Source: Pseudomonas profundi | GTDB taxonomy: Bacteria > Pseudomonadota > Gammaproteobacteria > Pseudomonadales > Pseudomonadaceae | Length of the DNA: 64,000 nt | NCBI RefSeq assembly: GCF_008638305.1 | Contig: NZ_VTPZ01000001.1 | Location: 598,941-662,940, forward strand | Direction: 5' to 3' | Shown here: positions 25,172-34,055 of the stretch, in pieces | How the letters are laid out: each line of letters opens with the position of its first letter | Numbering within the stretch: position 1 is the first letter of the stretch | Translations under genes and position numbers: made by a program | Notes under the pieces: model-generated | What the model saw: the letters and a program-made list of their open reading frames with translations, nothing else | Told to the model about the DNA's origin: nothing | The model's database searches: none

Positions 25172-25730
25172 ACGCCCTGCGCTATGCCAGAGGCCGCAGC
25201 ACCAAACCCCGTCGGCGCGCAGGCGCACGCCAACCCCAGAAAAACCCCAGCGGCGCCTGCATCCTGGGGGTGTAGCGCGCCTGCGCTACGCCAAAGCCGT
25301 GCGACAACACCGCCCTCCGAAACCAACCCCGCCGGCGAGTCCGTACGCGGTCAACCCTGTCGGCGAGCAGGCGCTCACCATCCCCAGGAATCCCCCCGCT
25401 GCGCCATCCCGAGGGTGTAGCACGCCTGCGCTACGCCAAAGCCGTGCAATAACACCGCCCTCCGAAACCAACCCCGCCGGCGAGTCCGTACGCGGTCCAC
25501 CCTGTCGGCGAGCAGGCGCTCACCAACCCCAGGATCCCCCTGCTGCGTCATCCCGGGGGTGTAGCGCGCCTGCGCTACGCCAAAGCCGTGCGATAACATC
25601 GCTCTCCGAAACCAACCCCGCCGGCGAGTCCGAACGCGGTCCACCCCGTCGGCGCGCAGGCGCTCACCACCCCCAGGATCCCCCCGCTGCGCCATCCCGG
25701 GGGTGTAGCGCGCCTGCGCTACGCCAATTC
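25172..25730. repeat. Tandem array of 144-145 bp REPIN-like units
   Basis: The palindrome GTAGCGCGCCTGCGCTAC recurs at 25272, 25417 (one base changed), 25561 and 25705, giving exact periods of 145, 144 and 144 bp. Each unit also carries a second, decayed palindrome (ggcgagcaggcgctcacc) in opposite orientation, which corresponds to the intact GTAGAGCAGGCGCTCTAC at 52325. So each unit is a REP doublet. A shorter diverged unit begins near 25172. The whole spacer 25145-25791 has no plausible gene, and the open frames across it are repeat artefacts. Confidence 0.88.
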
Positions 25731-25791
25731 CTGCAGCGACATCAAAGCCCGTGATCGAGCCCGGCCCCATCCCGATATGCAACAACCGCCA

Positions 25792-26670
25792 TCAAACAGC
25801 TGCAGTGAGAAACCTCACCACCTCTCCCGCCGCCCGCCTGGAATCCTCCAACATAAAACAATGCCCACCCGGCAACTCGCGCTCAGTAACGCAGGGACTG
25901 GTCCGCGCCAGACGCTGAGCTGACTGTTTCACAAAGGGATAGGTCACATCACCGTGCATCAACAACGTGGGCGTTTGTATTTTGCGTAGCCCGGACCACA
26001 GCCGGCTTGGCCAGCTCTCGAACACCTCCGCTTCACGGCTGGGCTGACACTTCAGCGTTACGCTGCCGTTTTCAGCTTGTTGCAGCCCGTGCTCGATATG
26101 CGCAGCGAAGGCGCTCTCCTCCCACCCACGAAACATGCCGCGATTGTGCAGGGCTTTGTATGCAGTTTCGCGGTCAGGCCAGTGATCACGGCGGGTGCGG
26201 GTCTTTTTCGATAACGCATTGCCGCGCTGGCCGATCAAGCCCAGCGCCGTACGCATCAGCAATTGCGCCTGAGGAAACAATACGGGATCGAGCAGCACGG
26301 CTTTCTCAAACAAACCCGGGTGGCGAGCCAGCATCAGACTGGTAAGCACCCCGCCGAAGCTATGGCCGCTGGCGTATAACGGCACCTCGCCGAATTGTCC
26401 TTTGCCTGCGTTGAAGGCTTCGAGAGCCAGCTCCGCATTGCGATTCCAGCCGAGGAAAGCGCCACCGTGATCGCTGTCGCCCTGCCCTTGCAGGTCGCAC
26501 AACCACAGATCGAAATGCGCGGAAAGATGTTCCAGAAAAGGCTCGTAAGTGCGGCCGCAAAAGCCGTTACCATGAAGGAACTGCAGCAAGGGTTTGTCAC
26601 TGGGCGCGGTATGCCAGCCGCGCAGTGTGAACCCGGCACTTGTTTGGTGTGCCCAGGGCAACAACGTCAT
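25792..26670 (-). CDS. Alpha/beta hydrolase
   Basis: A 292 aa soluble hydrolase of unknown substrate. The oxyanion segment is FLHGNGFCGRTYEP (32-45). The nucleophile is S104 in ASGHSFGGVL, and the acid and base are likely D and H in LMHGDVTYPFV and LPGGHCFMLED. There is no signal peptide. Family members are annotated as esterases, lipases or lactonases. It lies convergent to the ectoine operon across the repeat array and 53 bp downstream of the SIMPL gene, so the two may be cotranscribed. Confidence 0.82.
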   Translation of the reverse strand: MTLLPWAHQTSAGFTLRGWHTAPSDKPLLQFLHGNGFCGRTYEPFLEHLSAHFDLWLCDLQGQGDSDHGGAFLGWNRNAELALEAFNAGKGQFGEVPLYASGHSFGGVLTSLMLARHPGLFEKAVLLDPVLFPQAQLLMRTALGLIGQRGNALSKKTRTRRDHWPDRETAYKALHNRGMFRGWEESAFAAHIEHGLQQAENGSVTLKCQPSREAEVFESWPSRLWSGLRKIQTPTLLMHGDVTYPFVKQSAQRLARTSPCVTERELPGGHCFMLEDSRRAAGEVVRFLTAAV

Positions 26671-26723
26671 AAAGGTTCCCCGAAAAGTAAATCCGGCAGG
26701 TCCAGCACCTGCACGGCGGTCTG

Positions 26724-27440
26724 TCAGCGCAGGCTGTAATCGATGCTTGTCACGACCCTGACGCGCTTGACCTGCGGCGTGTAAGGATCGACATCCTCAA
26801 TCGAAAAATAGCCCTGCGACGCGCGGCGTATGCTGCCGACTTCAGCCTCGGCATCGCGGGCGAACTGGTCGGCGGCTGCACGGGCGTCACGGGTGGCATC
26901 AGCAATCATGTCAGCTTTGATGAGTTCCAGCCGGGTAAACAGAAAGCGCGGCTGGCTATCATAATTCTGCGTCAGCGCAACGCCGGATTTGACCAGCTCG
27001 CCGACCGTCTGCATACCGCTCTGCACGCTTTCGATATCCCGGGTGCGCACCAGCACCGTCACCTCGGCGCGATAGCGTTCCGGCGGCAGCGTGTTGCCAT
27101 AGGTGTTCGCGTGCTGATCGGTAATCTTCGGCATGGACAGCTGGATATCGTCCTCTACGAACCCGCGCAGCAGCAGGAACGAGCGCACCAGATTCTGCTG
27201 CTCCTCGATCTTGCCCTGCAGGCTGTCAAGGCTGTCATCCGCCACCGAAAAACTGACTGGCCACAGCGCCAGGTCAGCCTCGACGTTACGTTCAGCCAGG
27301 CCTTTGACGCTTACCACACGGTCCGCGCCACCAAACTGCAACAGACCACTCTTCAGACTCATGGCCATCAGCACCAGCGCTGCCGCAACGATCAACGCTG
27401 CCAGAAGGCCTGTAATGGCGGTGACTATCGGCTTGCTCAT
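26724..27440 (-). CDS. SIMPL domain (DUF541) protein
   Basis: A 238 aa protein anchored by an N-terminal hydrophobic segment (about 5-33, ITGLLAALIVAAALVLMAMSL). The rest is periplasmic and matches the SIMPL/DUF541 fold: VVSVKGLAERNVEADLALWPVSFSV, then VTVLVRTRDIESVQSGMQTVGELVKSGVAL, ending in a conserved beta region (VKRVRVVTSIDYSL). The molecular function of this family is not settled; E. coli YggE is linked to oxidative stress. A GGAG site supports the ATG at 27440. Confidence 0.85.
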   Translation of the reverse strand: MSKPIVTAITGLLAALIVAAALVLMAMSLKSGLLQFGGADRVVSVKGLAERNVEADLALWPVSFSVADDSLDSLQGKIEEQQNLVRSFLLLRGFVEDDIQLSMPKITDQHANTYGNTLPPERYRAEVTVLVRTRDIESVQSGMQTVGELVKSGVALTQNYDSQPRFLFTRLELIKADMIADATRDARAAADQFARDAEAEVGSIRRASQGYFSIEDVDPYTPQVKRVRVVTSIDYSLR

Positions 27441-27521
27441 GCTTACTGTCTCCAGAGTTTTTTCTTATTGAATTTCTGGCTCTGCATTCACTGTTATCCC
27501 GTACCGGACAGCGCGCGATGC

Positions 27522-28535
27522 TTATATGAAGGAACCCAGCCCTGACGCCTGTCGCACCCTGGCCATCAACGAACCCGCTTCGTCGCGCGCGCGCTCGGCC
27601 CCTTTCTGCAGGACGCTCTCAATATACGCCGGGTCTTCAAGCAGCGCCTGATAACGCTCGCGTGGCTCGCGCAGATACTGATTCAGGTATTCGAACAGAG
27701 CGTCCTTCGCCTCGCCCCAGCCGATCCCCTCGAGGTAACGCGCGCGCATGGCCTGGGTCTCTTCGGCTGTAGCGAAGGCAGAATAGATCTGGAACAAGGT
27801 ACAGGTGTCCGGATCCTTCGGCTCGCCCGGCTCCAGCGAATTGGTCTTGATCTTGCGCACCAGCTTGAGCAGCTTCTTTTCCGGAGTGAACAGCGGGATG
27901 GTGTTGTCATAGCTCTTGGACATCTTGCGACCATCCAGACCTCGCAGCACTTCCACATCCTGGTCTACAACCGCTTCGGGCATGGTGAAATACTGGCCCT
28001 TGAACAGATGATTGAAGCGTCCGCCAATATCGCGGGCCATCTCAATGTGCTGGATCTGGTCCCGACCGACCGGCACCTTGTTGGCGTTGAACATGAGAAT
28101 GTCCGCCGCCATCAGCACCGGGTAGCTGAACAACCCCATGGTCACGCCTTTATCAGGGTCGGCCTGACCGGCAGCCTCGTTGTCGGCGACCGACGCCTTG
28201 TACGCGTGTGCGCGATTCATCAGCCCCTTGGCGCATACGCACGACAACATCCAGGTCAGCTCGGTGATCTCCGGAATATCCGACTGCCGATAGAACACCG
28301 CGTTGTCTGTATCCAGCCCCAGCGCCAGCCAGGTCGCGGCGATTTCCAATCGTGATTCTTGAATTCGCCTGGGATCCTGGCATTTGATCAACGCATGCAG
28401 GTCGGCGAGAAAGTAATAGGACTGAACGCTGGGGTCCTGGCTGGCTGCAATAGCTGGCTTGATGGCGCCGACATAGTTGCCGAGGTGCGGTGTGCCGGTC
28501 GTGGTAATGCCGGTAAGTACGCGAGTCTTTTGCAT
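27522..28535 (-). CDS. trpS: Tryptophan-tRNA ligase
   Basis: A 337 aa class I aminoacyl-tRNA synthetase that charges tRNA(Trp). The HIGH-type motif is TPHLGNYVG (15-23) and the KMSKS loop is [13 protein letters not shown]. Length fits bacterial TrpRS. The ATG at 28535 is chosen because [14 protein letters not shown] is the conserved start; the longer frame begins with TTG. Oddly, the bases just before the ATG (accacctcca) lack a Shine-Dalgarno site and resemble anti-Shine-Dalgarno sequence. It is divergent from the NMO gene. Confidence 0.96.
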   Translation of the reverse strand: MQKTRVLTGITTTGTPHLGNYVGAIKPAIAASQDPSVQSYYFLADLHALIKCQDPRRIQESRLEIAATWLALGLDTDNAVFYRQSDIPEITELTWMLSCVCAKGLMNRAHAYKASVADNEAAGQADPDKGVTMGLFSYPVLMAADILMFNANKVPVGRDQIQHIEMARDIGGRFNHLFKGQYFTMPEAVVDQDVEVLRGLDGRKMSKSYDNTIPLFTPEKKLLKLVRKIKTNSLEPGEPKDPDTCTLFQIYSAFATAEETQAMRARYLEGIGWGEAKDALFEYLNQYLREPRERYQALLEDPAYIESVLQKGAERARDEAGSLMARVRQASGLGSFI

Positions 28536-28742
28536 TGGAGGTGGTTCTACTTGTAAGCGATGACTTGAATGGGCGTAAGTGTACAACGCCGAGACTTTTC
28601 AAAGCGACCGCGCGCCGCGTTGCAGTGCCCTGACCGCTGATGGCCGAACATTGCACAGCCTGATACCCGCCCCCGTCGCTGGTCGCACCGAGTCTGTTGC
28701 GATTAGACTGAATGCCCTGTTGATCAAACCGAGGAAGGCACG

Positions 28743-29696
28743 ATGTCGTTCGCTGAGGAACTCAAGGCACAGCTCGAGATACCCGTCATTGCATCCCCCA
28801 TGTTCATCATCTCTAACCCGCGCCTGGTGGCCGAGCAGTGCAAGAACGGCATTGTCGGCTCTTTTCCCGCGCTGAATGCGCGCCCGGCCGAGGTACTGGA
28901 ACAATGGCTTGAGCAGCTGACCACGGAACTCGCCGAATACAAGGCGGCCAACCCTGACAAGAAGGTCGCGCCCTTCGCGGTAAACCAGATCGTGCATCAT
29001 TCCAACGACCGGCTTGAACACGACCTGGAGGTATGTGCCCGATTTGAAGTTCCCATCATGATCACCAGCCTGCGCGCCCCGCATGATGCAGTAAAAGTGG
29101 CGCACAGTTATGGCGGCAAGGTATTCCATGATGTCATCAGCGTACGCCACGCCGAGAAGGCGATCGAAGCCGGCGTCGACGGACTGATCCTGGTCTGCGC
29201 CGGTGCTGGCGGCCACGCAGGCACGCTCAGCCCCTTCGCGCTGGTTTCCGAGATTCGAAAGTTCTACGACGGCCCGATTGCGCTGTCTGGTTCCATCACC
29301 CAGGGCAAGCAGATCCTGGCTGCCGAAGCCATGGGAGCAGATTTCGCCTACATGGGCACCCGCTTCATCGCCACCCATGAAGCCAACGCCGACGAAGCCT
29401 ATAAAGAGATGATCGTCGACAGCTCCGCCACCGACGTCATCTATTCCAGCCTGTTTACCGGTGTGCACGGCAACTATCTGCGCGGCAGCATCGCCCGGGC
29501 CGGGCTGGATCCCGACAATCTGCCGGAAGCCGACAAGAGCGCGATGTCATTCGGTAGTGACAAGAGCAAGGCGTGGCGGGATATCTGGGGCGCCGGTCAG
29601 GGCGTTGGCGGGATTGGCGAGGTGACCTCTACGGCGGAGGTGATTGCCGGGCTCAGGCGTGATTATCTTGAGGCCAGGCAGCGGTTGCTGGGATGA
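28743..29696 (+). CDS. Nitronate monooxygenase-family FMN oxidoreductase
   Basis: A 317 aa TIM-barrel flavoprotein. IASPMFIISNPRLVAEQCKNGIVGSFPALNARP at the N-terminus, VCAGAGGHAGTLSPFALVSEIRKFYDGPIALSGSI in the middle (FMN phosphate site and catalytic-region His in GGHAG) and GADFAYMGTRF mark the NMO / 2-nitropropane dioxygenase superfamily. Such enzymes oxidise nitronates or reduce quinones, and the exact substrate cannot be read here. A GAGGAAGG site precedes the ATG. It is followed by a repeat-rich spacer. Confidence 0.88.
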   Translation: MSFAEELKAQLEIPVIASPMFIISNPRLVAEQCKNGIVGSFPALNARPAEVLEQWLEQLTTELAEYKAANPDKKVAPFAVNQIVHHSNDRLEHDLEVCARFEVPIMITSLRAPHDAVKVAHSYGGKVFHDVISVRHAEKAIEAGVDGLILVCAGAGGHAGTLSPFALVSEIRKFYDGPIALSGSITQGKQILAAEAMGADFAYMGTRFIATHEANADEAYKEMIVDSSATDVIYSSLFTGVHGNYLRGSIARAGLDPDNLPEADKSAMSFGSDKSKAWRDIWGAGQGVGGIGEVTSTAEVIAGLRRDYLEARQRLLG

Positions 29697-29782
29697 GTCC
29701 GGCACGAGTTACATCGCTGCCCTGCAAGCAGCGATAGACGGAGGCTGATGTCCCGGAGTTAGCCATCGCGAACCGACATGGC

Positions 29783-29850
29783 CGCGCTGACACGCTGCAA
29801 GTACGTCCCTGTAAACTCGTCGATGACATCCATGTCATCGCACGGTCAGC
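29783..29850. repeat. Dispersed 67 bp repeat, copy 2
   Basis: Nearly identical to 3911-3977, with the same GATGACA-TCC-TGTCATC hairpin and the same gacacgctgcaagta lead. The spacer 29697-30316 holds no gene; it contains this repeat and three G/C-tract repeats. Confidence 0.8.
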
Positions 29851-29884
29851 ACGGCCCTGTCGGCTCGCTTCGTTATGTAGATTT

Positions 29885-29971
29885 GAGTTGGCGGAGGGAA
29901 AATTCAATATTTGATCTGCGGGTCAGCAATCTCGAAATCGAATCCCCCTAGCCCCCGTTGCCAAAGGGGAA
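29885..29971. repeat. Direct repeat with CCCCCTAGCCCCC tract, copy 1
   Basis: gagttggcgg ... gatctgcgggtcagcaatct ... aatccccctagccccc recurs at 30068-30153. The 3' part ends in a CCCC ... GGGG pair able to fold. A third, inverted version of the C/G tract (ttccccctgtgacaaagggg) lies at 30259-30293. Confidence 0.75.
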
Positions 29972-30067
29972 TGGTTCCGTGCCATTCCGCCAGCTTGGTG
30001 GCTGGACTCGGCCTGGTGCGGTTGCTTGGCTGAGCTATGCCGGAGTGAGCTGTCGCCATAGAGCTTC

Positions 30068-30153
30068 GAGTTGGCGGCGGAAAAATCGGTATCTGATCTG
30101 CGGGTCAGCAATCTCGAAATCAAATCCCCCTACCCCCCTTTGTCAGAGGGGGG
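30068..30153. repeat. Direct repeat with CCCCCTACCCCCC tract, copy 2
   Basis: Second copy of 29885-29971 in the same orientation. gatctgcgggtcagcaatct and the following ctcgaaatc are identical. It ends in cccccc ... gagggggg, which can pair. Confidence 0.75.
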
Positions 30154-30316
30154 ATCGTCCGAGCCACTGCTCGTGTAAGCGTCTGACGTGTGCTCTTGAG
30201 TTGCGGCGCAGTCATGGTCACCAGACTCGCACCGACACAACCAACAGCGCAGAACCAGTTCCCCCTGTGACAAAGGGGGCTAGGGGGGTTTGCTTTTCGC
30301 GTTTCGCTATCCGCTT

Positions 30317-31456
30317 TTACTCATCCCGCCGCAATTCATCCGGAATGGGCACATCCGGCACAGGCCCAGGGCGCTTGCCCTCTCCGGCACGATACTGACG
30401 CAGCTGGAACACGTAGGCCAATACCTGTGCCACGGCCAGGTAAAGACCGGCCGGAATCTGCTGATTGAGTTCGGTGCTGTAGTACACGGCGCGCGCCAGC
30501 GGCGGCGCCTCGAGAATGACCACGTCGTGCTCGCCGGCTATTTCCCGGATCTTTTGCGCCATCAGGTCGCCACCCTTGGCGACCACGACAGGCGCGCCGG
30601 AATTGACCGGGTCGTACTTCAGTGCAACGGCGTAATGCGTCGGGTTGGTGATGACCACGTCGGCATTGGGCACCTCTTCCATCATCCGACGCTGGGCCAT
30701 TTCGCGTTGCAGCTGGCGAATCCGCGATTTTACTTCAGGCTTGCCTTCGGAATCCTTGTACTCATCGCGGACTTCCTGCTTGGTCATCTTCAACTTTTTC
30801 TTGTTGTCCCATAGCTGAAAAGGCACATCCACAGTAGCGATCAGGATCAGCGAGCAGGCAAGAATCAGCAATGAGCTCCCCAGTACCCAAGCGCTGCGGG
30901 CAATCGCGTCTGGTAAAGGCTCACCGGAAAGGGAAAGCAGGTCGTCCTGACGCATGTGGAGCACCAGTAGCGCCACGGCGAGAACCACCAGGAATTTGGC
31001 CAGCGCCTTGAGCAGTTCAACCAGCGCCTTGGCTGAAAACATCCGCTTCAGGCCGGCAAGCGGGTTCATTCGTTCGAATTTGGGCGCGAGGGACTTGGCA
31101 CTGAACAGCCAGCCGCCCAGCAGCAGCGGCCCTACCAGCGCGGCAATCAGCACCATGAAAAACAACGGGCCGAGCACACTGAACCCCTGCTCCACCGACG
31201 CCAGCAGGTGCAGCGCCATGGTATCGGTTGAGTACAGCACTTCGCGGTCCAGGCTGAAGTTGAATACCATCAGGTTCATCAGCTTGCCGACCATCGCCGG
31301 GCCGACCATGAGCAGCCCGACTGCCGAGACCATTACGACAGCAAGCGTATTCAGCTCCTTTGAGCGAGCGATCTGGCCTTTATCACGGGACTCCTTGAGG
31401 CGTTTCTCCGTGGGCTCTTCAGTTTTTTCCTGACCGCTGTCCGGTTGCTCTGCCAT
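30317..31456 (-). CDS. flhB: Flagellar export apparatus protein FlhB
   Basis: A 379 aa inner-membrane protein of the flagellar type III export gate that switches substrate class from rod/hook to filament. Four membrane helices lie at about 33-53, 90-112, 142-162 and 185-208. The autocleavage motif NPTH is present in VVITNPTHYAVAL, with the cytoplasmic tail after it. The start overlaps the fliR stop (TGATG). It is the last gene of the flagellar cluster in this window. flhA, often nearby in Pseudomonas, does not follow. Confidence 0.97.
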   Translation of the reverse strand: MAEQPDSGQEKTEEPTEKRLKESRDKGQIARSKELNTLAVVMVSAVGLLMVGPAMVGKLMNLMVFNFSLDREVLYSTDTMALHLLASVEQGFSVLGPLFFMVLIAALVGPLLLGGWLFSAKSLAPKFERMNPLAGLKRMFSAKALVELLKALAKFLVVLAVALLVLHMRQDDLLSLSGEPLPDAIARSAWVLGSSLLILACSLILIATVDVPFQLWDNKKKLKMTKQEVRDEYKDSEGKPEVKSRIRQLQREMAQRRMMEEVPNADVVITNPTHYAVALKYDPVNSGAPVVVAKGGDLMAQKIREIAGEHDVVILEAPPLARAVYYSTELNQQIPAGLYLAVAQVLAYVFQLRQYRAGEGKRPGPVPDVPIPDELRRDE

Positions 31457-32232
31457 CAGCGCACCCGCACCATTTCACGCAACCACTCCAGGGTTTCGGT
31501 CGCCAGGGAATGGTATTGGGCACCGACATCGCCCAGCACCACCCAGAGAATGAACAGGCCAAACACGAGGGTCAGTGGAAAACCGATGGAGAAGATATTC
31601 AGCTGGGGTGCGGCGCGCATCATTACGCCGAACGACAGGTTGACGATCAGCAGCGCGGTAATCGCAGGCAGCCCGATCAACAGCGCAGCGGCCATCACCC
31701 AGCTAAACCGCAAGACCAGGGTATGGAAATCTGTGGCCAGCAAGCCCTCGCCAATTGGCAAGGTGGTAAAGCTTTCTGCCAATACCTCGATCACCACCAG
31801 ATGCCCGTCCATCGACAGGAACAACAAGGTCACCAGCATGGTGAAGACCTGCGCCACCACCGCCACGGAAATGCCCATGGTCGGATCGTTCATCGAGGCG
31901 AAGCCCAGACCCATCTGCATCGCGACGATCTGGCCCGCCAGCACGTGAATCTGGAACAGCAGCTGCAGCATGAAGCCCATCGCCGCGCCAATCAGGATCT
32001 GCTCGCCGATGATCACCCAGGTCGCCAATGAGAACGCGTCGATCGCCGGCACTGGCGGAATCTGGGGCGTAATCAGCATGGCAATCATCAACGCGAGGTA
32101 AAGGCGGATGCGTACCGGCAGCATCTGCGTGCCGAACACCGGCATGGTCATCAGCACACTGGCCACCCGAAAGAGCACCCACATGTAGCTGGCAACCCAG
32201 CGGCTCACCTCGGCTGCTGCGAACTCGAACAT
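31456..32232 (-). CDS. fliR: Flagellar export gate protein FliR
   Basis: A 258 aa polytopic protein (about six hydrophobic segments) that forms the export gate helix with FliP and FliQ. VLMTMPVFGTQMLPVRIRLYLALMIAMLITP and the LIGLPAITALLIVNLSFGVMMRAAPQLNIFSIGFPLTL block are family signatures. The ATG at 32232 directly follows the fliQ stop, and its own stop overlaps flhB by one base, so fliQ-fliR-flhB are translated in tandem. Confidence 0.97.
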   Translation of the reverse strand: MFEFAAAEVSRWVASYMWVLFRVASVLMTMPVFGTQMLPVRIRLYLALMIAMLITPQIPPVPAIDAFSLATWVIIGEQILIGAAMGFMLQLLFQIHVLAGQIVAMQMGLGFASMNDPTMGISVAVVAQVFTMLVTLLFLSMDGHLVVIEVLAESFTTLPIGEGLLATDFHTLVLRFSWVMAAALLIGLPAITALLIVNLSFGVMMRAAPQLNIFSIGFPLTLVFGLFILWVVLGDVGAQYHSLATETLEWLREMVRVR

Positions 32233-32502
32233 TCAGCCGATCAGTCCGGGAATCGCCCGGTAGAGGTTGTCGGTAAAGTCGATCACCTGCGTGACCAGCC
32301 AGGGGCCGAGCACGATCAGGGTGATGAAGGTAAACAGCAGACGCGGCAGGAAGCTCAGTGTCTGCTCGTTGATCTGGGTTGCCGCCTGAAACATCGCTAC
32401 AACAAGACCGACCATAAGGCTCGGCAATACGATGACCGCGACCATGACAGTGGTCAGCCACAGGGCCTGGCGAAACAGATCTACCGCTACTTCTGGTGTC
32501 AT
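32233..32502 (-). CDS. fliQ: Flagellar export gate protein FliQ
   Basis: An 89 aa protein with two membrane helices (about 16-38 and 52-72), MTPEVAVDLFRQALWLTTVMVAVIVLPSLMVGLVVAMFQAATQINEQTLSFLPRL being the standard FliQ pattern. The ribosome binding site AGGA lies in ccaggaaaaaac just before the ATG. Normally fliP and fliQ are only a few bases apart; here 374 bp separate them because of the MITE-like element at 32519-32877. Confidence 0.97.
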   Translation of the reverse strand: MTPEVAVDLFRQALWLTTVMVAVIVLPSLMVGLVVAMFQAATQINEQTLSFLPRLLFTFITLIVLGPWLVTQVIDFTDNLYRAIPGLIG

Positions 32503-32518
32503 GTTTTTTCCTGGGTTA

Positions 32519-32877
32519 GGGTCTGTTGCCGTTTCATCGCGAGCCGCGTTGCTGTGTCAAATGACGCCAGGCCGGGCGGCGTTCCGCAAGGCGCGGGAGG
32601 CAGGTAATGGTTGTTCCCTTGCCAAGTCCTGCAACGCCGCATGGCGTCATTTGACGCGCAACCTAGGCGGCCCCACCCGAAGGGACAGGGCCCGTTTAGC
32701 GCAGCACTGCGTTACTCGTCGCTCATTTGTAACAACCACAAAAACGCCTGGAGCGTTTTTGCGCGCAAGCCCCGCAGGGGTGAAGCACATGGATGTGTTG
32801 AACAAATTACACTCCTCGCGCCTTGTTCTGCACTAAACGGGCCTCCGTCGCGGCCGCGATGAAACGGCAACAGACCC
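32519..32877. mobile_element. 359 bp MITE-like element between fliP and fliQ
   Basis: The ends are perfect inverted repeats of 23 bases starting GGGTCTGTTGCCGTTTCATC, and TA dinucleotides flank both sides (32517-32518 and 32878-32879). This fits target duplication of TA, as made by IS630/Tc1-type or some IS5-type transposases. Inside are nested inverted repeats (GTCAAATGACGCCA at 32556 with its partner at 32642) and a T-flanked hairpin AAAAACGC-CTGGA-GCGTTTTT at 32740-32760. There is no transposase gene. Removing the element with one TA restores a TAA stop for fliP and normal spacing to fliQ. Confidence 0.88.
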
Positions 32878-33626
32878 TAAGTTACGGCGAAACTGGCGGC
32901 GAGGGTACCGATAATCAGCGCCCAACCGTCCACCAGCACGAACAGCATGATCTTGAACGGCAACGAAATGATCAGCGGTGACAGCATCATCATACCCATC
33001 GCCATCAGCACGCTGGCGACCACCAGATCAATGATCAGGAAGGGAATGAAGATCATGAAACCGATCTGGAATGCGGTCTTCAGTTCGGAGGTCACAAAGG
33101 CCGGCACCATGATGTGGAACGGGACGTCCTCCGGTGTCGCGATATCGGTACGCCGCGCCAACCGCACGAACAGCTCGAGGTCGGTTTCCCGGGTTTGCGC
33201 CAGCATGAACTCGCGCAGCGGAATGCTTGCCTGTTCCAGCGCCTGCTGGGGCGCCAGCTCTTCGGCCAGATAGGGTTGCAGCGCGGTTTCGTTGATCCGC
33301 TCGAATATCGGCGCCATGATGAAAATGGTTAGAAACAGCGCCAGGCCGATAAGAATCTGGCTCGACGGCGTCTGCTGCAAACCCAGTGCCTGGCGCAAAA
33401 TCGAGAACACGATGATGATGCGGGTGAAGCTGGTCATCATCATGACGAACGCCGGAATGAACGTCAGCGCGCTCATCAGCAGCAGGATCTGCAGACTCAC
33501 CGAGTAGGTCTGCTCTCCATCGGCATCGGTGCTCAGGGTGACCGCCGGCAGGCTCAGCGGATCACCGGCGGTCTGTGCCAGCGCAGCCGGGGCAAGCAAC
33601 ACCAGAACCAGCAACAACCAGCGCAT
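32877..33626 (-). CDS. fliP: Flagellar export gate protein FliP
   Basis: A 249 aa export-gate subunit. A signal peptide ([17 protein letters not shown]) is followed by membrane helices near 45-75, 85-105, 190-212 and 215-240. [53 protein letters not shown] is strongly diagnostic. The ATG at 33626 overlaps the fliO stop. The tail ends LAASFAVT, and the stop is TAG whose G is the first base of the inserted element. Without the insertion the stop would be TAA, so the protein is unchanged. Confidence 0.96.
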   Translation of the reverse strand: MRWLLLVLVLLAPAALAQTAGDPLSLPAVTLSTDADGEQTYSVSLQILLLMSALTFIPAFVMMMTSFTRIIIVFSILRQALGLQQTPSSQILIGLALFLTIFIMAPIFERINETALQPYLAEELAPQQALEQASIPLREFMLAQTRETDLELFVRLARRTDIATPEDVPFHIMVPAFVTSELKTAFQIGFMIFIPFLIIDLVVASVLMAMGMMMLSPLIISLPFKIMLFVLVDGWALIIGTLAASFAVT

Positions 33627-34054
33627 CACGGGCGATTCTCCCGCTTGAGCAGGGCTTGCAGCTTGCGCGCAAAATCGCCGTCGTCGCCTTCCGCCGGAAT
33701 CTCCGCAACGGGCTCTTCGAATACATGCAGCGTGCTGATGCGCCCGGGGGATGCGCCCAGCAGCATCTGTTTGCCGCCGACATCGACCAGAATCAGACGA
33801 TCACGGGGTCCCAGCGGCAGATTGCTGACGATCCGGATATGTTGGCCGCCCTGGGCCGCTAGCGGACCAACGCGGCGCATCAGATAGCCCATCAGGAAAA
33901 TCAGCGCCACCACCAGCACCAGACCCAGCCCGAGCTGGGCAAGCTGCCCGGTCAGCGAGGTCTGCGCGGCACTGGTGGTTGCGGCTGCAACGGGCTCCGC
34001 GGCAAACACGCCCGCCGGCAGAGCAGCCAGTAATATGACCAGGATCGCTCGCAT
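33626..34054 (-). CDS. fliO: Flagellar biosynthesis protein FliO
   Basis: A 142 aa single-pass protein that helps assemble the FliP ring. An N-terminal signal-like segment (1-19) is followed by a membrane helix at about 38-61 ([22 protein letters not shown]), then a small beta-rich cytoplasmic domain ([39 protein letters not shown]) typical of FliO. It overlaps fliP by a TGATG junction and starts one base after the fliN stop. Confidence 0.94.
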   Translation of the reverse strand: MRAILVILLAALPAGVFAAEPVAAATTSAAQTSLTGQLAQLGLGLVLVVALIFLMGYLMRRVGPLAAQGGQHIRIVSNLPLGPRDRLILVDVGGKQMLLGASPGRISTLHVFEEPVAEIPAEGDDGDFARKLQALLKRENRP

Positions 34055-34055
34055 A

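Noticed and set aside
25172..25730. CRISPR array
   Set aside because: Units are 144-145 bp with internal palindromes and no unique spacers, and there are no cas genes. This is a REP doublet array.
25145..25785. Long open frames on both strands (for example 25299-25754 plus, 25375-25785 minus)
   Set aside because: They exist because the tandem repeat length is a multiple of three or close to it. Composition is Pro/Arg-rich repeat translation with no ribosome binding site.
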